DNA from: a bacterium
GTDB taxonomy: Bacteria; Patescibacteriota; Gracilibacteria; Absconditabacterales; Absconditicoccaceae
NCBI GenBank assembly: GCA_020629735.1
Contig: JAHDCT010000001.1
Span: 1 to 42,914 of the forward strand
Length of the DNA stretch: 42,914 nt
Direction: 5' to 3'
Shown here piece after piece: positions 32,846 to 41,337 of the stretch. The position numbers and the translations under genes were made by a program. The notes under the pieces are model-generated. The model worked only from the letters and a program-made list of their open reading frames with translations, was not told where the DNA came from and searched no databases. The first letter of the stretch is position 1, and every line of letters begins with the position of its first letter.

Positions 32846-34387
32846 TTAAAGGAGGTTTGAATTTGGACTCACTCAGTCTGTTATAATCACATTGGGTGCA
32901 ATCTTCACCTTTGGAAAGAGATTCTTCTTAGCTAATTTAAACCGCTTGTCAAATTCGTTAGGCACCTTTCTCTTAATATCTTTAATAAAATTTCTAATTC
33001 CATGTAATACGTAGGCAACTTGCATAACATCTACCTCTCATCCAGTTGTTAGATACTTTGTACTTAACTGCTTCGGGTTTTGTGCTACTAGTTTTGCAAA
33101 TGCTATATAGTTGAGCATTTTTTTCTCAGCAATACCCAAGCGACCATCAGGTCAAATGGTAATTCAGGTAATTTCTTTAGCAGTGGCTGATAATGGTGTC
33201 CACATTTTTTCTTTTTCAAACTTCAGCTTTCGATTATTTTGCCCTTGCACAATTTTTATCAAACGTAGTCTAAGCTGTTCAAACTGGTCTTCATTTTCTG
33301 CTCAATCAACTCATTTCAGGGACTTGTCAAGTATTCAAATTTGTGTAAAGATTTTCTCTTTGTGGCTGTTGAGTTTCGCTTTTATGAATTCATTATCACG
33401 GAGACCTTCTAATCACTGCTTAATTAAAATGATTGCATTGTAGGTACGACGCTTCGAGTCTTGATCTTCAAATATTTTTTCTGCAGGCGTTTCTATATTT
33501 ATAAATCAAACTAACAACTGCTCTACTTGTAAGAGTATTGAATCTATTTCTTCTCATACCGTAGTTGGCTCATTTGAATTATTTTTTACTTCCTCTCCTA
33601 GTTTCTTTATTTTCTTTATCACTTTATGAACAGCCTTTGAAAATTCTCAGAAGTTTTCAAAATATTTAAAGCTGATCGCCATATCATCAATATATCTTGT
33701 GAACATAGGATTTACTAAGATCGAATTCTTATCATTGAGTGCTCAAATGATTTGACTATCCGTCTTTCACATAACGATATTTAACATACGAGCACTTGTA
33801 GGTGATCATTGAGGTAACTTTCCTTCATGAGAAGTTAAGGTTGTTAGCACATCAACAAACGTCTTTCTTTGTTCACTATCTAGATATGGATATGAAAGAT
33901 CAAATATTTTTTCTAATCATCCGTTTAAATTTGCATTAATTCTTCCTGCATCTACTGAAGGGTATGCACTTGCGATATCAGTTGTTAAAAGATACCCAGA
34001 CTGTCTATGAAAATTAGCGTTTTTACTTGGTCTGGTTCCTAGTTCTCATCATTGCACTGCTGTCGAAACAGGCACTTGTCTCAAGTTAACTAATAAGCTT
34101 TTTTGCAATCTTTTTAGCGGAACACTTGGTGCTGATATCCTTCTTTTCTCTTTACTTTTTCCTCACTTATCAACGAGAAAATCAAAATACCCTCATGTTA
34201 ATTTCTTTTCCACGTCACTTCCTCTGAGAGTAACCATTCCTGTTGATTTTGGGGTTAATCTTTGTTTTAGCGTTTCTTTTAACGAGTTTTGAGAACAATT
34301 CAAGAAATGACAAAGTGCTTTCAAGACTTGCTTATCTCTCAAAATTGGCATAATTTCTTTTGAATCTTCCCATTTTATAGCTTCCAT
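32846..34387 (-). CDS. retron-like reverse transcriptase, 513 aa
   Basis: RNA-dependent DNA polymerase. Motifs in order: RRISAPSVPLKRLQKSLL (RT0/1), the retron NAxxH motif as NANFH at 123-127, LLTTDIASAYPSV with catalytic Asp137, LPQGSPTSA at 191-199, YIDD at 232-235, and a C-terminal ITG at 406-408 (EITGITIGPDGRLGIAEKK) corresponding to the retron VTG region, followed by a thumb-like helical end. About 140 residues of charged helix lie between YIDD and ITG, making it longer than usual retron RTs (about 300-400). It lacks group II maturase or HNH parts. Gly194 of LPQG is UGA. ATG 34387 chosen; an in-frame TTG lies at 34414. Two structured RNA genes lie just upstream on the same strand. Confidence 0.88.
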
Positions 34388-34630
34388 CAACTCTCGTAAC
34401 GTAAAATAAAACAAAGATATTGTACCTAGCTCCTACCCTGATTATCAGTCTACTGGATTCTATTGTATATCCTCTTCTTATCGAATTGGGGGTGTCACTT
34501 ATTTTGTGTACCCCCATAATTGGTTTGTGCAAAAGGATTAGGGAAAACTAGGGAAAACTCAGTAATCTTACATGTAAGCTTACATGTATGCATACAAGCA
34601 TAAAGCTCTGAAAATCAGTAAGTTACAAGG

Positions 34631-34672
34631 AAAAATAACTTAAAATAACTGAGCAATAACTTATAATAACTG
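34631..34672 (-). repeat. 21-bp direct repeat, two copies, in RNA 1
   Basis: Two 21-bp units differing at four or five places, each made of two about 10-bp half-units around AATAACT (plus strand). Unrelated in sequence to the 21-bp repeats in RNA 2, but of the same period. Confidence 0.8.
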
Positions 34673-34702
34673 AAGTCCCGAAGACCCGTGTACCTTAAGC
34701 AC

Positions 34703-34789
34703 GCAGTTAGATGAATCCTTACTCCAGCCTATCGCGAGAGTATCTACCTCAGAGGGTATACGGACATCTGTGATGGGAAATCCCATTCA
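34703..34789 (-). repeat. conserved 87-bp 5' RNA block, copy 1
   Basis: Pairs with 35180-35266. Positions 34733-34777 (45 bp) are identical in the two copies; differences elsewhere fall largely in loops, for example the loop of the ATGGG/CCCAT hairpin. This indicates selection on RNA structure. Confidence 0.9.
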
Positions 34790-34806
34790 AAAAAACCTGC
34801 CCTCAA

Positions 34807-34834
34807 GCTATATTTATTACTAAACTTAAGTCAA
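34807..34834 (-). promoter_or_regulatory. promoter of RNA 1
   Basis: TTGACT, 16 bp, TATAGC. The surrounding TATATTGACTT and the following TTGAGGGCAG match the promoter of RNA 2 at the same spacing, although the spacers differ. Confidence 0.8.
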
Positions 34835-34854
34835 TATACTTTTTTCATTTATCT

Positions 34855-34886
34855 ATAAAAAAACCTATCTTAAGAAAGGTTTTTTC
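34855..34886 (-). terminator. terminator of RNA 2
   Basis: AACCT / AGGTT stem with flanking A and T runs, between RNA 2 and the promoter of RNA 1. Shows that the two RNAs are separate transcription units. Confidence 0.7.
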
Positions 34887-34977
34887 TAAACTTGCTGTAT
34901 TATCGTCTTTTTTTTTCAAGTTGGGGCGATAGGTTATTCCTACTCCCCCAAAATTGGTGTGTACTAAAATGGTCGTG

Positions 34978-35061
34978 TGAATGGTTCACATAAATTTATG
35001 AATGATTCACATAAATTTGTGAATGGTTCACATGAATTTACGAATGATTCACAAAGCTCGC
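34978..35061 (-). repeat. four tandem 21-bp repeats in RNA 2
   Basis: Units start at 34978, 34999, 35020 and 35041; the fourth diverges after 12 bp. Each contains a short inverted repeat around GAATG(A/G)TTCA, so the RNA could fold into a row of small hairpins or one long imperfect stem. Confidence 0.9.
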
Positions 35062-35179
35062 AAATCTTTGATTATCAGGCTATTATAAGCTAGATAACGC
35101 CAGATAACAATTCCATGGAAATTCCGAGAAATTTCCAGAAATTTCCGTAAATATTCATGATCTTCAGGACCTTTAGTAG

Positions 35180-35266
35180 GCAGTTAGACCATCCTTACTC
35201 CGGCTTAACGCGAGAGTATCTACCTCAGAGGGTATACGGACATCTGTGATGGGCACTACCCATTCA
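35180..35266 (-). repeat. conserved 87-bp 5' RNA block, copy 2
   Basis: Second copy of the block at 34703-34789; the 45 identical bases are 35209-35253. On the minus strand it lies immediately after the promoter, so it is the 5' end of RNA 2. Confidence 0.9.
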
Positions 35267-35282
35267 TTAGTTCTGCACTCAA

Positions 35283-35310
35283 ACTATAAATCTTCAGATC
35301 ATGAAGTCAA
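35283..35310 (-). promoter_or_regulatory. promoter of RNA 2
   Basis: TTGACT, 16 bp, TATAGT, followed by TTGAGTGCAG as in the RNA 1 promoter (TTGAGGGCAG). Confidence 0.85.
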
Positions 35311-35324
35311 TATATTCTCATTCT

Positions 35325-35912
35325 TTACTCATTTTCTGGAAATAATCCTTCTTTGATAGCCTTTTCGTAATATCTCTCAAAAATTGATGCCGTCTGCTGA
35401 GAATACCCCATTACCTTCTTGTTGTGCGCTCTACTTTTCTCTTGTGTAATTCATTCCTCATTCCGCAATCTCCCATCACTATTTTGGGCGAGAGCTTGTA
35501 ACTTATCAAGTGTTTTGGCAAATTTTGCTTCTTCATTTGACTGCTCTTCATACATGATTCGTAAATCATGAAATTCTTTTGCTTCTTTTTCCGGCAGCTG
35601 ACTAAATAACTGATGAGCAGATTTTTTTTCACGTTCCTCTTTTTATTTCTTTCCTTTCTCATCAAACGCAAACACATCCTTTGCATAAATTTCTACTAAA
35701 TCATGTACAAGGATAATTTTTAGCGTTAGAAGGAGGTCTACATCAGTATATCATAACTCGTCTTTTAGCAGTATTGCAAACATACACATGTGTCGCTCGT
35801 GTTCTGCGTCATTTTCTCTTCTTTGAATCCCTCAGACATACCCTCTTCTAAAGGTTCTTTTAAACTTATCTAACTCTGCTAGAAAGTCGATTTTCATCTG
35901 AATTTTATCCAT
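35325..35912 (-). pseudogene. HD-domain phosphohydrolase (YfbR/HD_3-like) interrupted by TAA
   Basis: Nucleotidase-like HD-domain protein. The frame from ATG 35912 gives a start MDKIQMKIDFLAELDKFKR, the metal-binding NDAEHERHMCM, and LVHDLVEIYAKDVFAFD with the HD pair, as in YfbR-type 5'-deoxynucleotidases. A TAA at 35643-35645 stops it after 89 residues. The same frame continues for 105 codons with family-like sequence (AHQLFSQLPEKEAKEFHDL, FAKTLDKLQAL, then FERYYEKAIKEGLF) to TAA 35325. So it is one gene broken by a single codon, or a sequencing error. It lies directly upstream of the RNA/RT locus, same strand. Two UGA-Gly support a native gene. Confidence 0.75.
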
Positions 35913-36056
35913 CTTTCTTTTTTTTATGTAAATACTTTTCTTCTATACTGATCATGCTTTTCACTTCAAAAGACTTCAGCAAAATGAACAGTTAAGGCCT
36001 ATTGACTTCTTCTTCATTTTATTTATTTTATCTTTATTTTATTTCAACTCTATTCT

Positions 36057-36623
36057 ATGTCTATTAGCTTGTGAGACCTAAGACGATATGAAGGAATCAA
36101 GAATGCAGAAAGATATGAAAAGCCAAGAACGAGACTTGGGTACCATGTTGATTTTCTCTTAAAAAACCTTTGATTCAGAAGTCTATGAGACTTTGCAGCG
36201 GCTGATCCCGTGACCTATAGGAAACTCAGCAAACTCTGAAGAAAATGACTCATGTATAAAAACGAGATGGAGCCCCTTCTCAAATCTAGATCTAGTAGCA
36301 TCCTGATGAAGAGTAACGGACGTCTCGTTAAGACAGATCTTAATGATTACTCACTTAAAAGCTGAGACAAGCTTAACGAATACCTTCGTGAAAATTGGCA
36401 AGGTCTCAATCCTTCAGTTACTATTACTCTTGTGAACGATTCATGAACAGAAAGAGAATTTGAAGTTATTAATTATATCAGTCGTGATGGTCTTTGATGA
36501 GCTATTTACTCACAAAGCTGGATTAGTGATTATGTGAACTATATTGTGGTTCGCGAAAATCTCTGAGGCAATGATCCTGAGTATTGAGAAGAGTTTATTA
36601 TGCCTATTAGGTTAGATCAGTAG
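36057..36623 (+). CDS. hypothetical protein, 188 aa
   Basis: Not recognised. Soluble; ATG to TAG with about fifteen UGA-Gly. Starts MSISLGDLRRYEGIKNAERY and has a basic first half (LSKLGRKGLMYKNEMEPLLK) and a beta-rich second half with VTITLVNDSGTEREFEVINYI. Divergent from the broken HD gene across 144 bp of A+T-rich DNA. The next gene follows 54 bp later on the same strand, so the two probably form an operon. Confidence 0.7.
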
Positions 36624-36677
36624 TTTCTTCAGACTGTTTAATAACTTTTTTAAGAATATATTTAATTAACTTTATTC

Positions 36678-37238
36678 ATGTCAAAGAAAGCACTCGAATT
36701 AAGCTTTGATAGATACGATGAAACTGATTTAATTTCCGTTTTAAAGTTTGCCAGTAGTTTTCTATCGTCAAAATCAAAAGCTATCGCAATATTAACCATT
36801 GATGAAGAACCAAAACATGAAATAAATGTTTTTCTTATGAAACTATGAAATGAATTGGCAGAACTTAGTGTTCTCGTCTCTTGAGAAGAAGTTGAAAGTT
36901 GACTAAAGATAACACTTTCGAAAATTGACGAAAATATTCCCTTATCAACACTCACAAAACATACTATATGAGACGTCTTAAATGAGTTAGAATGCCTTTC
37001 TGGTAAGACTAAGACTAAAGACATCCTTCTCGGCGTATGTAGTCAAAAAGGGGTGACTAATTTGTTTGATTTTGTACATTCTTTTTCAGAGGACTCATTT
37101 AAAGGTATTAAATGAATAGGTAAATCGACACGAGTCTGGATCTGTACGGATATGAGAGATTTTATTGATGAGCAATATACAGAATGACAATGAGATATCA
37201 TTATGAAAAAATTTAGACCTAATCCTAAGTGGTTTTAA
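36678..37238 (+). CDS. hypothetical protein, 186 aa
   Basis: Not recognised. Soluble and mixed alpha/beta. Near residue 145 there is FKGIKGIGKSTRVWI, which resembles a helix-hairpin-helix or a small DNA-binding loop, but this is too short to assign. UGA-Gly codons present; stop TAA overlaps by 4 bp the stop of the convergent ceramidase-like gene, with no terminator between. Same strand as and close to 36057-36623. Confidence 0.7.
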
Positions 37239-38665
37239 ACAAGAGAAGCTGCTTCCTCCCCTATTTTTTCAACGATATCCTCATCGACACAGTGACCTCC
37301 TTCATAGGTATTCAGTTGATACTCATCAGGAACTACTAAGTATCAAATATATCCATTTGTGTAGGAACTAAACACCATATGCTCTGGCACGATTCCTTTT
37401 TCTTCTTTGAAAAGAGAAAGGATTTTTAACTTGCCTTTCACGGTAAGCTCTCCTGGAAGCATTACGATATAGATATCTCACATCTTTTTTACAGATATCT
37501 CTGCACTTTGAGGAAGGCAGTCCATTCATTCTTTTTTCATTAAATACTTCACTTTTCTCACAAGAGGATCAACGATTGGTAGTGCTGCTGATAGCAAATT
37601 AAGCTTTGTAAGCGAATATGATCACATTACTCTCCCTTCTGAATCTAGTAAACTTGGTCTGTGCGTTTTTTTTCTTACTTTTGCTATCTTGGTCCAAAGC
37701 TTACTAACCAGCTGAGCATGTGTAGGTCATTTTCCATCAAAAGTTCCTTCTATAATTTTTGGTCATATCGCTCACGTCACATCTATCCTTGAAAATGACT
37801 GTTGTATAGACGGATGAATTTCTTTCCTTTCTTTCCCGTAAAGAACTTCTTCTAACACTGTTTTTGCTAATCACCTTCATATCTCTTTCGCACGTTTCCA
37901 TTCGGTCTCTCTTTTTCTTTTTTTAGGATGGACCAACTCAGAGTAAGGTGACATATTTCAAGCATTGCTAGGTACGACTGATACAACTACATCTTCTCCT
38001 AAGTGCGCGTTAATAGACTCACGAAAAAAGGTTATCCAATCCCCATGAGGTACTCGATTCTCATTTCAAAGACAGGTTGGATGAGGCCCTCAAAATACTT
38101 CAAGTCAGTGAATATATCACTCCTTGTCTTTAAACACAAATATATCTAGTGTTTGATCGACTAGTGGATCTTGTACATTGAGTCTATCGTGAAAAAATCT
38201 CCTTAATCACATTGTTCTGACAAATTCTACATCACACTCTTCAAGTGCATCTTTTGCTTGAAGAACAACTTCAACCGACTTCTCTACTAATTCTTCGACC
38301 CATTCCTCACTTTTTCCTCCTGCAGATGCGTCATATAATGCCACTCCTACATGCCCTCAAAAACTTGCATGCGTATGGGTAGCTGATACGGAAATATGGA
38401 CCTTTTTGCTTTCTATTTGCAGCGCATCAATTACTTCGTTTCTTATACGATTGATGACTCCATTTCCCCAAAAGCACACATCTCCACAGATAGTAATAAA
38501 AATATCTTCCCCAACTTTCTGATAATGCGCCTGCATTTCCAAATTTGCATGTATTTTGTAACAGCCTTCTTTGTCTGGGCGGTTTTTTTGAAAGTTTGCG
38601 TATCATAAAAATCATTGATCAATATCGGTCTTTAAGTTGACCGAACCTCAGCCATATTCTAACAT
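37235..38665 (-). CDS. neutral/alkaline ceramidase-like hydrolase, 476 aa
   Basis: Zinc amidohydrolase related to neutral ceramidases (PF04734-type), which cleave the N-acyl bond of ceramides. Features in order: FLGYANFQKNRPDKEG, FITICGDVCFWGN, the metal-binding VSATHTHASF near residue 95, LEVFGGPHPTCLGNENRVP with a second His, VVPSNAGNMSPYSE, and C-terminal SSYTNGYIGYLVVPDEYQL followed by NTYEGG, all matching the family. Length is shorter than secreted ceramidases (about 650) because the C-terminal immunoglobulin-like domain is missing. I see no signal peptide, so it may be cytosolic or the start may be mis-chosen. UGA-Gly throughout. CPR cells are not known to make sphingolipids; a host-derived substrate is my inference. 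Confidence 0.8.
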
Positions 38666-38744
38666 ATATTTTTCTTTTTCTTAGTTGCAAAAAATGTAGT
38701 TACCATACGGATCGAGCAAAGAAAATCAAAGCTCACTAATCAAA

Positions 38745-38769
38745 AATCACACGTTTTTTACGTGTGATT
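38745..38769 (-). terminator. bidirectional intrinsic terminator
   Basis: AATCACACG / CGTGTGATT perfect 9-bp stem with 7-nt loop; T run on the plus side and a shorter one on the minus side. Lies after the secreted protein gene ending at 38796. Confidence 0.75.
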
Positions 38770-38795
38770 ATTTTTTTGTTCTCTTCGGCCTTTTC

Positions 38796-39647
38796 TTAGC
38801 AATTATCAAATAGCTCACATAAGGTATCTTCTAAGTCGATTGCTGGATTCTCAATCTCTAGCTGAAGAGTCATTGTATTGTTTTGCATATCCGTGTGAGT
38901 TTCCTCGAGTCAGGTATAGACTTTTACTTCTATGTCATAATTTCCAACATCAAGAAGTATTTCTTCAACATCATACATTAACCTACACCCAAGCTCTGGA
39001 ACAGCATACTTTCCTGATCACAGGTGTTCACATGATCATGACATTTCTCGCATATCTGCTTTTTTTACCAGTATTCAATCCTGCTTGATAGATATCTGTG
39101 CGGTAACTTGTTCTGAACGTGCTAGATTATGTTCAAGCACAACTTCAACTTCGGCAATGTCCCCTAGATCAAACACGTTATTACTACTACTAACTCATGA
39201 TCCATTACTCATTATAAACTGCATAGCAACAATGCGGAAATCAGGATCTATTCCTTTTGGTATGGTTCTTTGTGCTATTTCACGTTCTAACGCATAGTGT
39301 ATTACCTCTAAGTAAAACTCGACCATGACACTTAGTCCATCGGTTGCAAGCATTAGTTCGATTCTTTTAAGCCTTTCATTAATCCGTTTTAGGTGTTCTG
39401 CTACTCCTACTTTTTGTATATTTCCCTCTGCTCGTCCTTCAACAAAATCTTGAATTGTTTTAGCTGGAGCTTCAAATTCTGAACCACAGGCAAGAGGCAA
39501 GACACGTGCATTATCTCCTGCACAGTGCTTTGTTATTATTATTGAATCATATTGAAAACTTATCGATTCAGTTTGCCAAGCAGATTGAGTTATTGAAATC
39601 ATTCATAATGCGCACAAAGTGAAAAGTGCTTTTTTCAAAAGAGTCAT
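38796..39647 (-). CDS. secreted hypothetical protein, 283 aa
   Basis: Not recognised. Residues 1-22 are a signal peptide (MTLLKKALFTLCALGMISIT) with one UGA-Gly. Next a helical Glu/Arg-rich segment (EHLKRINERLKRIELML near 90), then a beta-rich C-terminal half that looks like an immunoglobulin-type or CARDB-like domain (DIAEVEVVLEHNLARSEQVT, VGNYDIEVKVYTGLEETHTD) and six Cys that could pair outside the cell. Ends in TAA, then a terminator. Only about 130 bp separates it from the ceramidase-like gene on the same strand, but the terminator lies between. Confidence 0.75.
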
Positions 39648-39819
39648 TTTTAAATATTATTTTTAAAACATTACTTTACCTCACTTAGATGTAATGACTT
39701 TTTAGTCTTATACAATATTATCGTTTATTTATACAATAAACTTGACATCACAAACATCTTCATCATTCTTTTACTATTATTTTCGTCTCATTCTTTAACC
39801 TATACCCAAACACTTCTTT

Positions 39820-41325
39820 ATGGAACAACTCGATCATATTAGAAAAACCATACAAAAAAAAGCGTGGTCTCGAACCCGAGAAGAGTTTGTCTATCGCATT
39901 ATGAGTCGATTTCCTGTTGTTCTGTACAAACATGATTGAGTTGTTTCCAGACATCCGAAAACTTCCAGAGTCTTATGAGTCAAACATATGACGGAGTTTG
40001 AAGAATACAGACAAGATATCCCTTTTCTTGAAGAAGAGGAAATTGTCCGAAATGATTTTTTTCTTACCTATCAAAAACTTTTTTCTCGTGTTTCGCTCCC
40101 TGCTATTATCTTCTTTTTTGAGAATGAGAACTGCGAATATGCAGATGCAGTTCTTGGTGTAAAAAATGTGTATCTAAGCTTCGTTGCTTCTAAGGGATCT
40201 GAAAACGTTTGTTACAGCTTTAGTGTTAAAAGCAAATGTATCAATATTTTTAATAGTTTTCTTGTGTGGAATCATTGTGAAAATATTTACTCATCAAAAT
40301 GAATCACCTCCTCATATAATATTTTCTACTCCAAGTATATCTGGAACTGTCGTGATTGTTGGTTTTCTCATGGACTGATTTGATGTACGGAGTGCCTTTG
40401 ATGCACTGACCTAGAGAATGCTTCATACTGCATTGAAAATAAACACTACTCTCAAGAAGACTATCAACGCCTTAAACAGTGATATATTAATAAGCAGTTG
40501 CAAAAAATTATCGATGGATCCTACTCACCACCAGAAGGAAGAAACTTTTGTATTTCTTCAGACAAGGTTACATGATCTTACATAATTTCATCGGAACACG
40601 TAGAAAACTGATATTTCGTCCAATCTCTCCGTAAAGGGAAAAATCTCTATGTTACTTGATCATGATCATGATGATGATCATCTGACCAAGCTAATGTTTT
40701 TTCATGATGAGGTACATCGCATTTTTATAACATCATGTGATGAGGAAGAAGCTGCGAGCATATTTATTGTTCCGCAAATGTTGTCGCATGCTATAACGTC
40801 TTTTACTCCTACTTTATGGACTCATGTTCCTACTGCTTTTGATGTATCTGACTCAAAAATAAAGAATATTGTCTTTTTAATAAACAATATAGTAAGGAAG
40901 ACCGATATGAGCATATAGACCGTCTGACTCAGTATATGGAACAACAGGAGGTTCTCTGAGATTTTTTCCCATGATCAATGAGTCCTTTTTACTTTAATGA
41001 CAGTGCTGCCGCCCTTGTCCTTTGAGAGACTGTTAGTAAGGAGCAAGTTCTAACTGATGGATATCTCTGGAGGGATGAGTCTATTGTTATCGATCTTCCT
41101 GAATGAACCACCTGTATTTCATCAGCTGATCTCAGCAATTTCGAAACTCGAACTACAGACTGAATTTCAATTGATCCGTCTATCCTCCAGCAGGTCATAG
41201 AAACACCTACCTGAGATAAATATAGAATTATAGCTATGGAGCTTGCTTTTCTTCAGAAATACTGACTTCCTCTCCCTAGACGTCATCGGTTAGAAAGATT
41301 AAGAAGCATGTTTCGCCTTTACTAA
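39820..41325 (+). CDS. cysteine-rich CPR repeat protein, 501 aa
   Basis: Paralogue of 41338 and more distantly of 2204. Begins MEQLDHIRKTIQKKAWSRTR with FPVVLYKHDGVVSRHPKTSR, then two blocks of short Cys/Asn/Ser units (NCEYADAVLGVKNVYLSF; IWNCRDCWFSHGLIGCTECL; SCEHIYCSANVVACYNVFYS; SCSYCFGCIGLKNKEYCLFN) separated by YSKEDY-type linkers, and a C-terminal LPLPRRHRLERLRSM. The unit pattern suggests a solenoid with metal-binding edges. Many UGA-Gly. ATG 39820 is the first good start; no Shine-Dalgarno. Stop TAA, then the paralogue 12 bp later, so they form an operon. Function unknown. Confidence 0.8.
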
Positions 41326-41337
41326 TAATTTTTTCGC

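Larger units (their letters stand above)
34488..34800 (-). ncRNA. retron-like structured RNA 1 (RT-proximal)
   Basis: Inferred transcript from the promoter at 34807-34834, ending at or beyond a GGGGGT/ACCCCC hairpin (34488-34515), about 100 nt before the RT start; it may read into the RT gene. The 5' part is an 87-bp block shared with RNA 2: a CCCAT/ATGGG hairpin, GATG/CATC hairpin, and a GTAT..ACCT-loop-GGGT..ATAC hairpin. The middle is unique and repeat-rich: two 21-bp repeats (34631-34672), a TTACATGTAA palindrome pair (34568-34587) and two 10-bp GGGAAAACT units (34541-34560). The 3' end carries a short motif with CCAATT and GGGGG shared with RNA 2. No coding frame. Confidence 0.7.
34857..35276 (-). 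ncRNA. retron-like structured RNA 2 (RT-distal)
   Basis: Inferred transcript from the promoter at 35283-35310 to the terminator at 34855-34886. It starts with the same 87-bp structured block as RNA 1. The middle is different: about 10-bp GGAAATTTC-type units (35113-35150) and four tandem 21-bp units each with a TGAAT-G-ATTCA-like palindrome (34978-35061). The 3' part has the shared CCAATT and GGGGG motif and a TTGGGG/CCCCAA hairpin (34921-34951). No coding frame of note. Whether the functional RNA ends at that hairpin or at the terminator cannot be told. Confidence 0.7.

Noticed and set aside
32846..34387. Group II intron maturase
   Set aside because: No maturase/X or endonuclease domain, and no intron domain V/VI-like hairpin beside it; the retron NAxxH and ITG motifs are present.
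34332..34532. 66-residue minus-strand frame overlapping the RT start
   Set aside because: Different frame from the RT, and runs through the 3' hairpin of RNA 1; no family resemblance.
34541..35061. CRISPR array or plasmid iterons
   Set aside because: The 21-bp units are adjacent without spacers, the two sets are unrelated, there are no cas genes, and no Rep gene or other origin features are seen.
34703..35266. Diversity-generating retroelement (template/variable repeat pair)
   Set aside because: Differences between the two 87-bp copies are not adenine-specific, neither copy lies in a coding region, and the RT has LPQGSPTS and NAxxH rather than DGR-type motifs.
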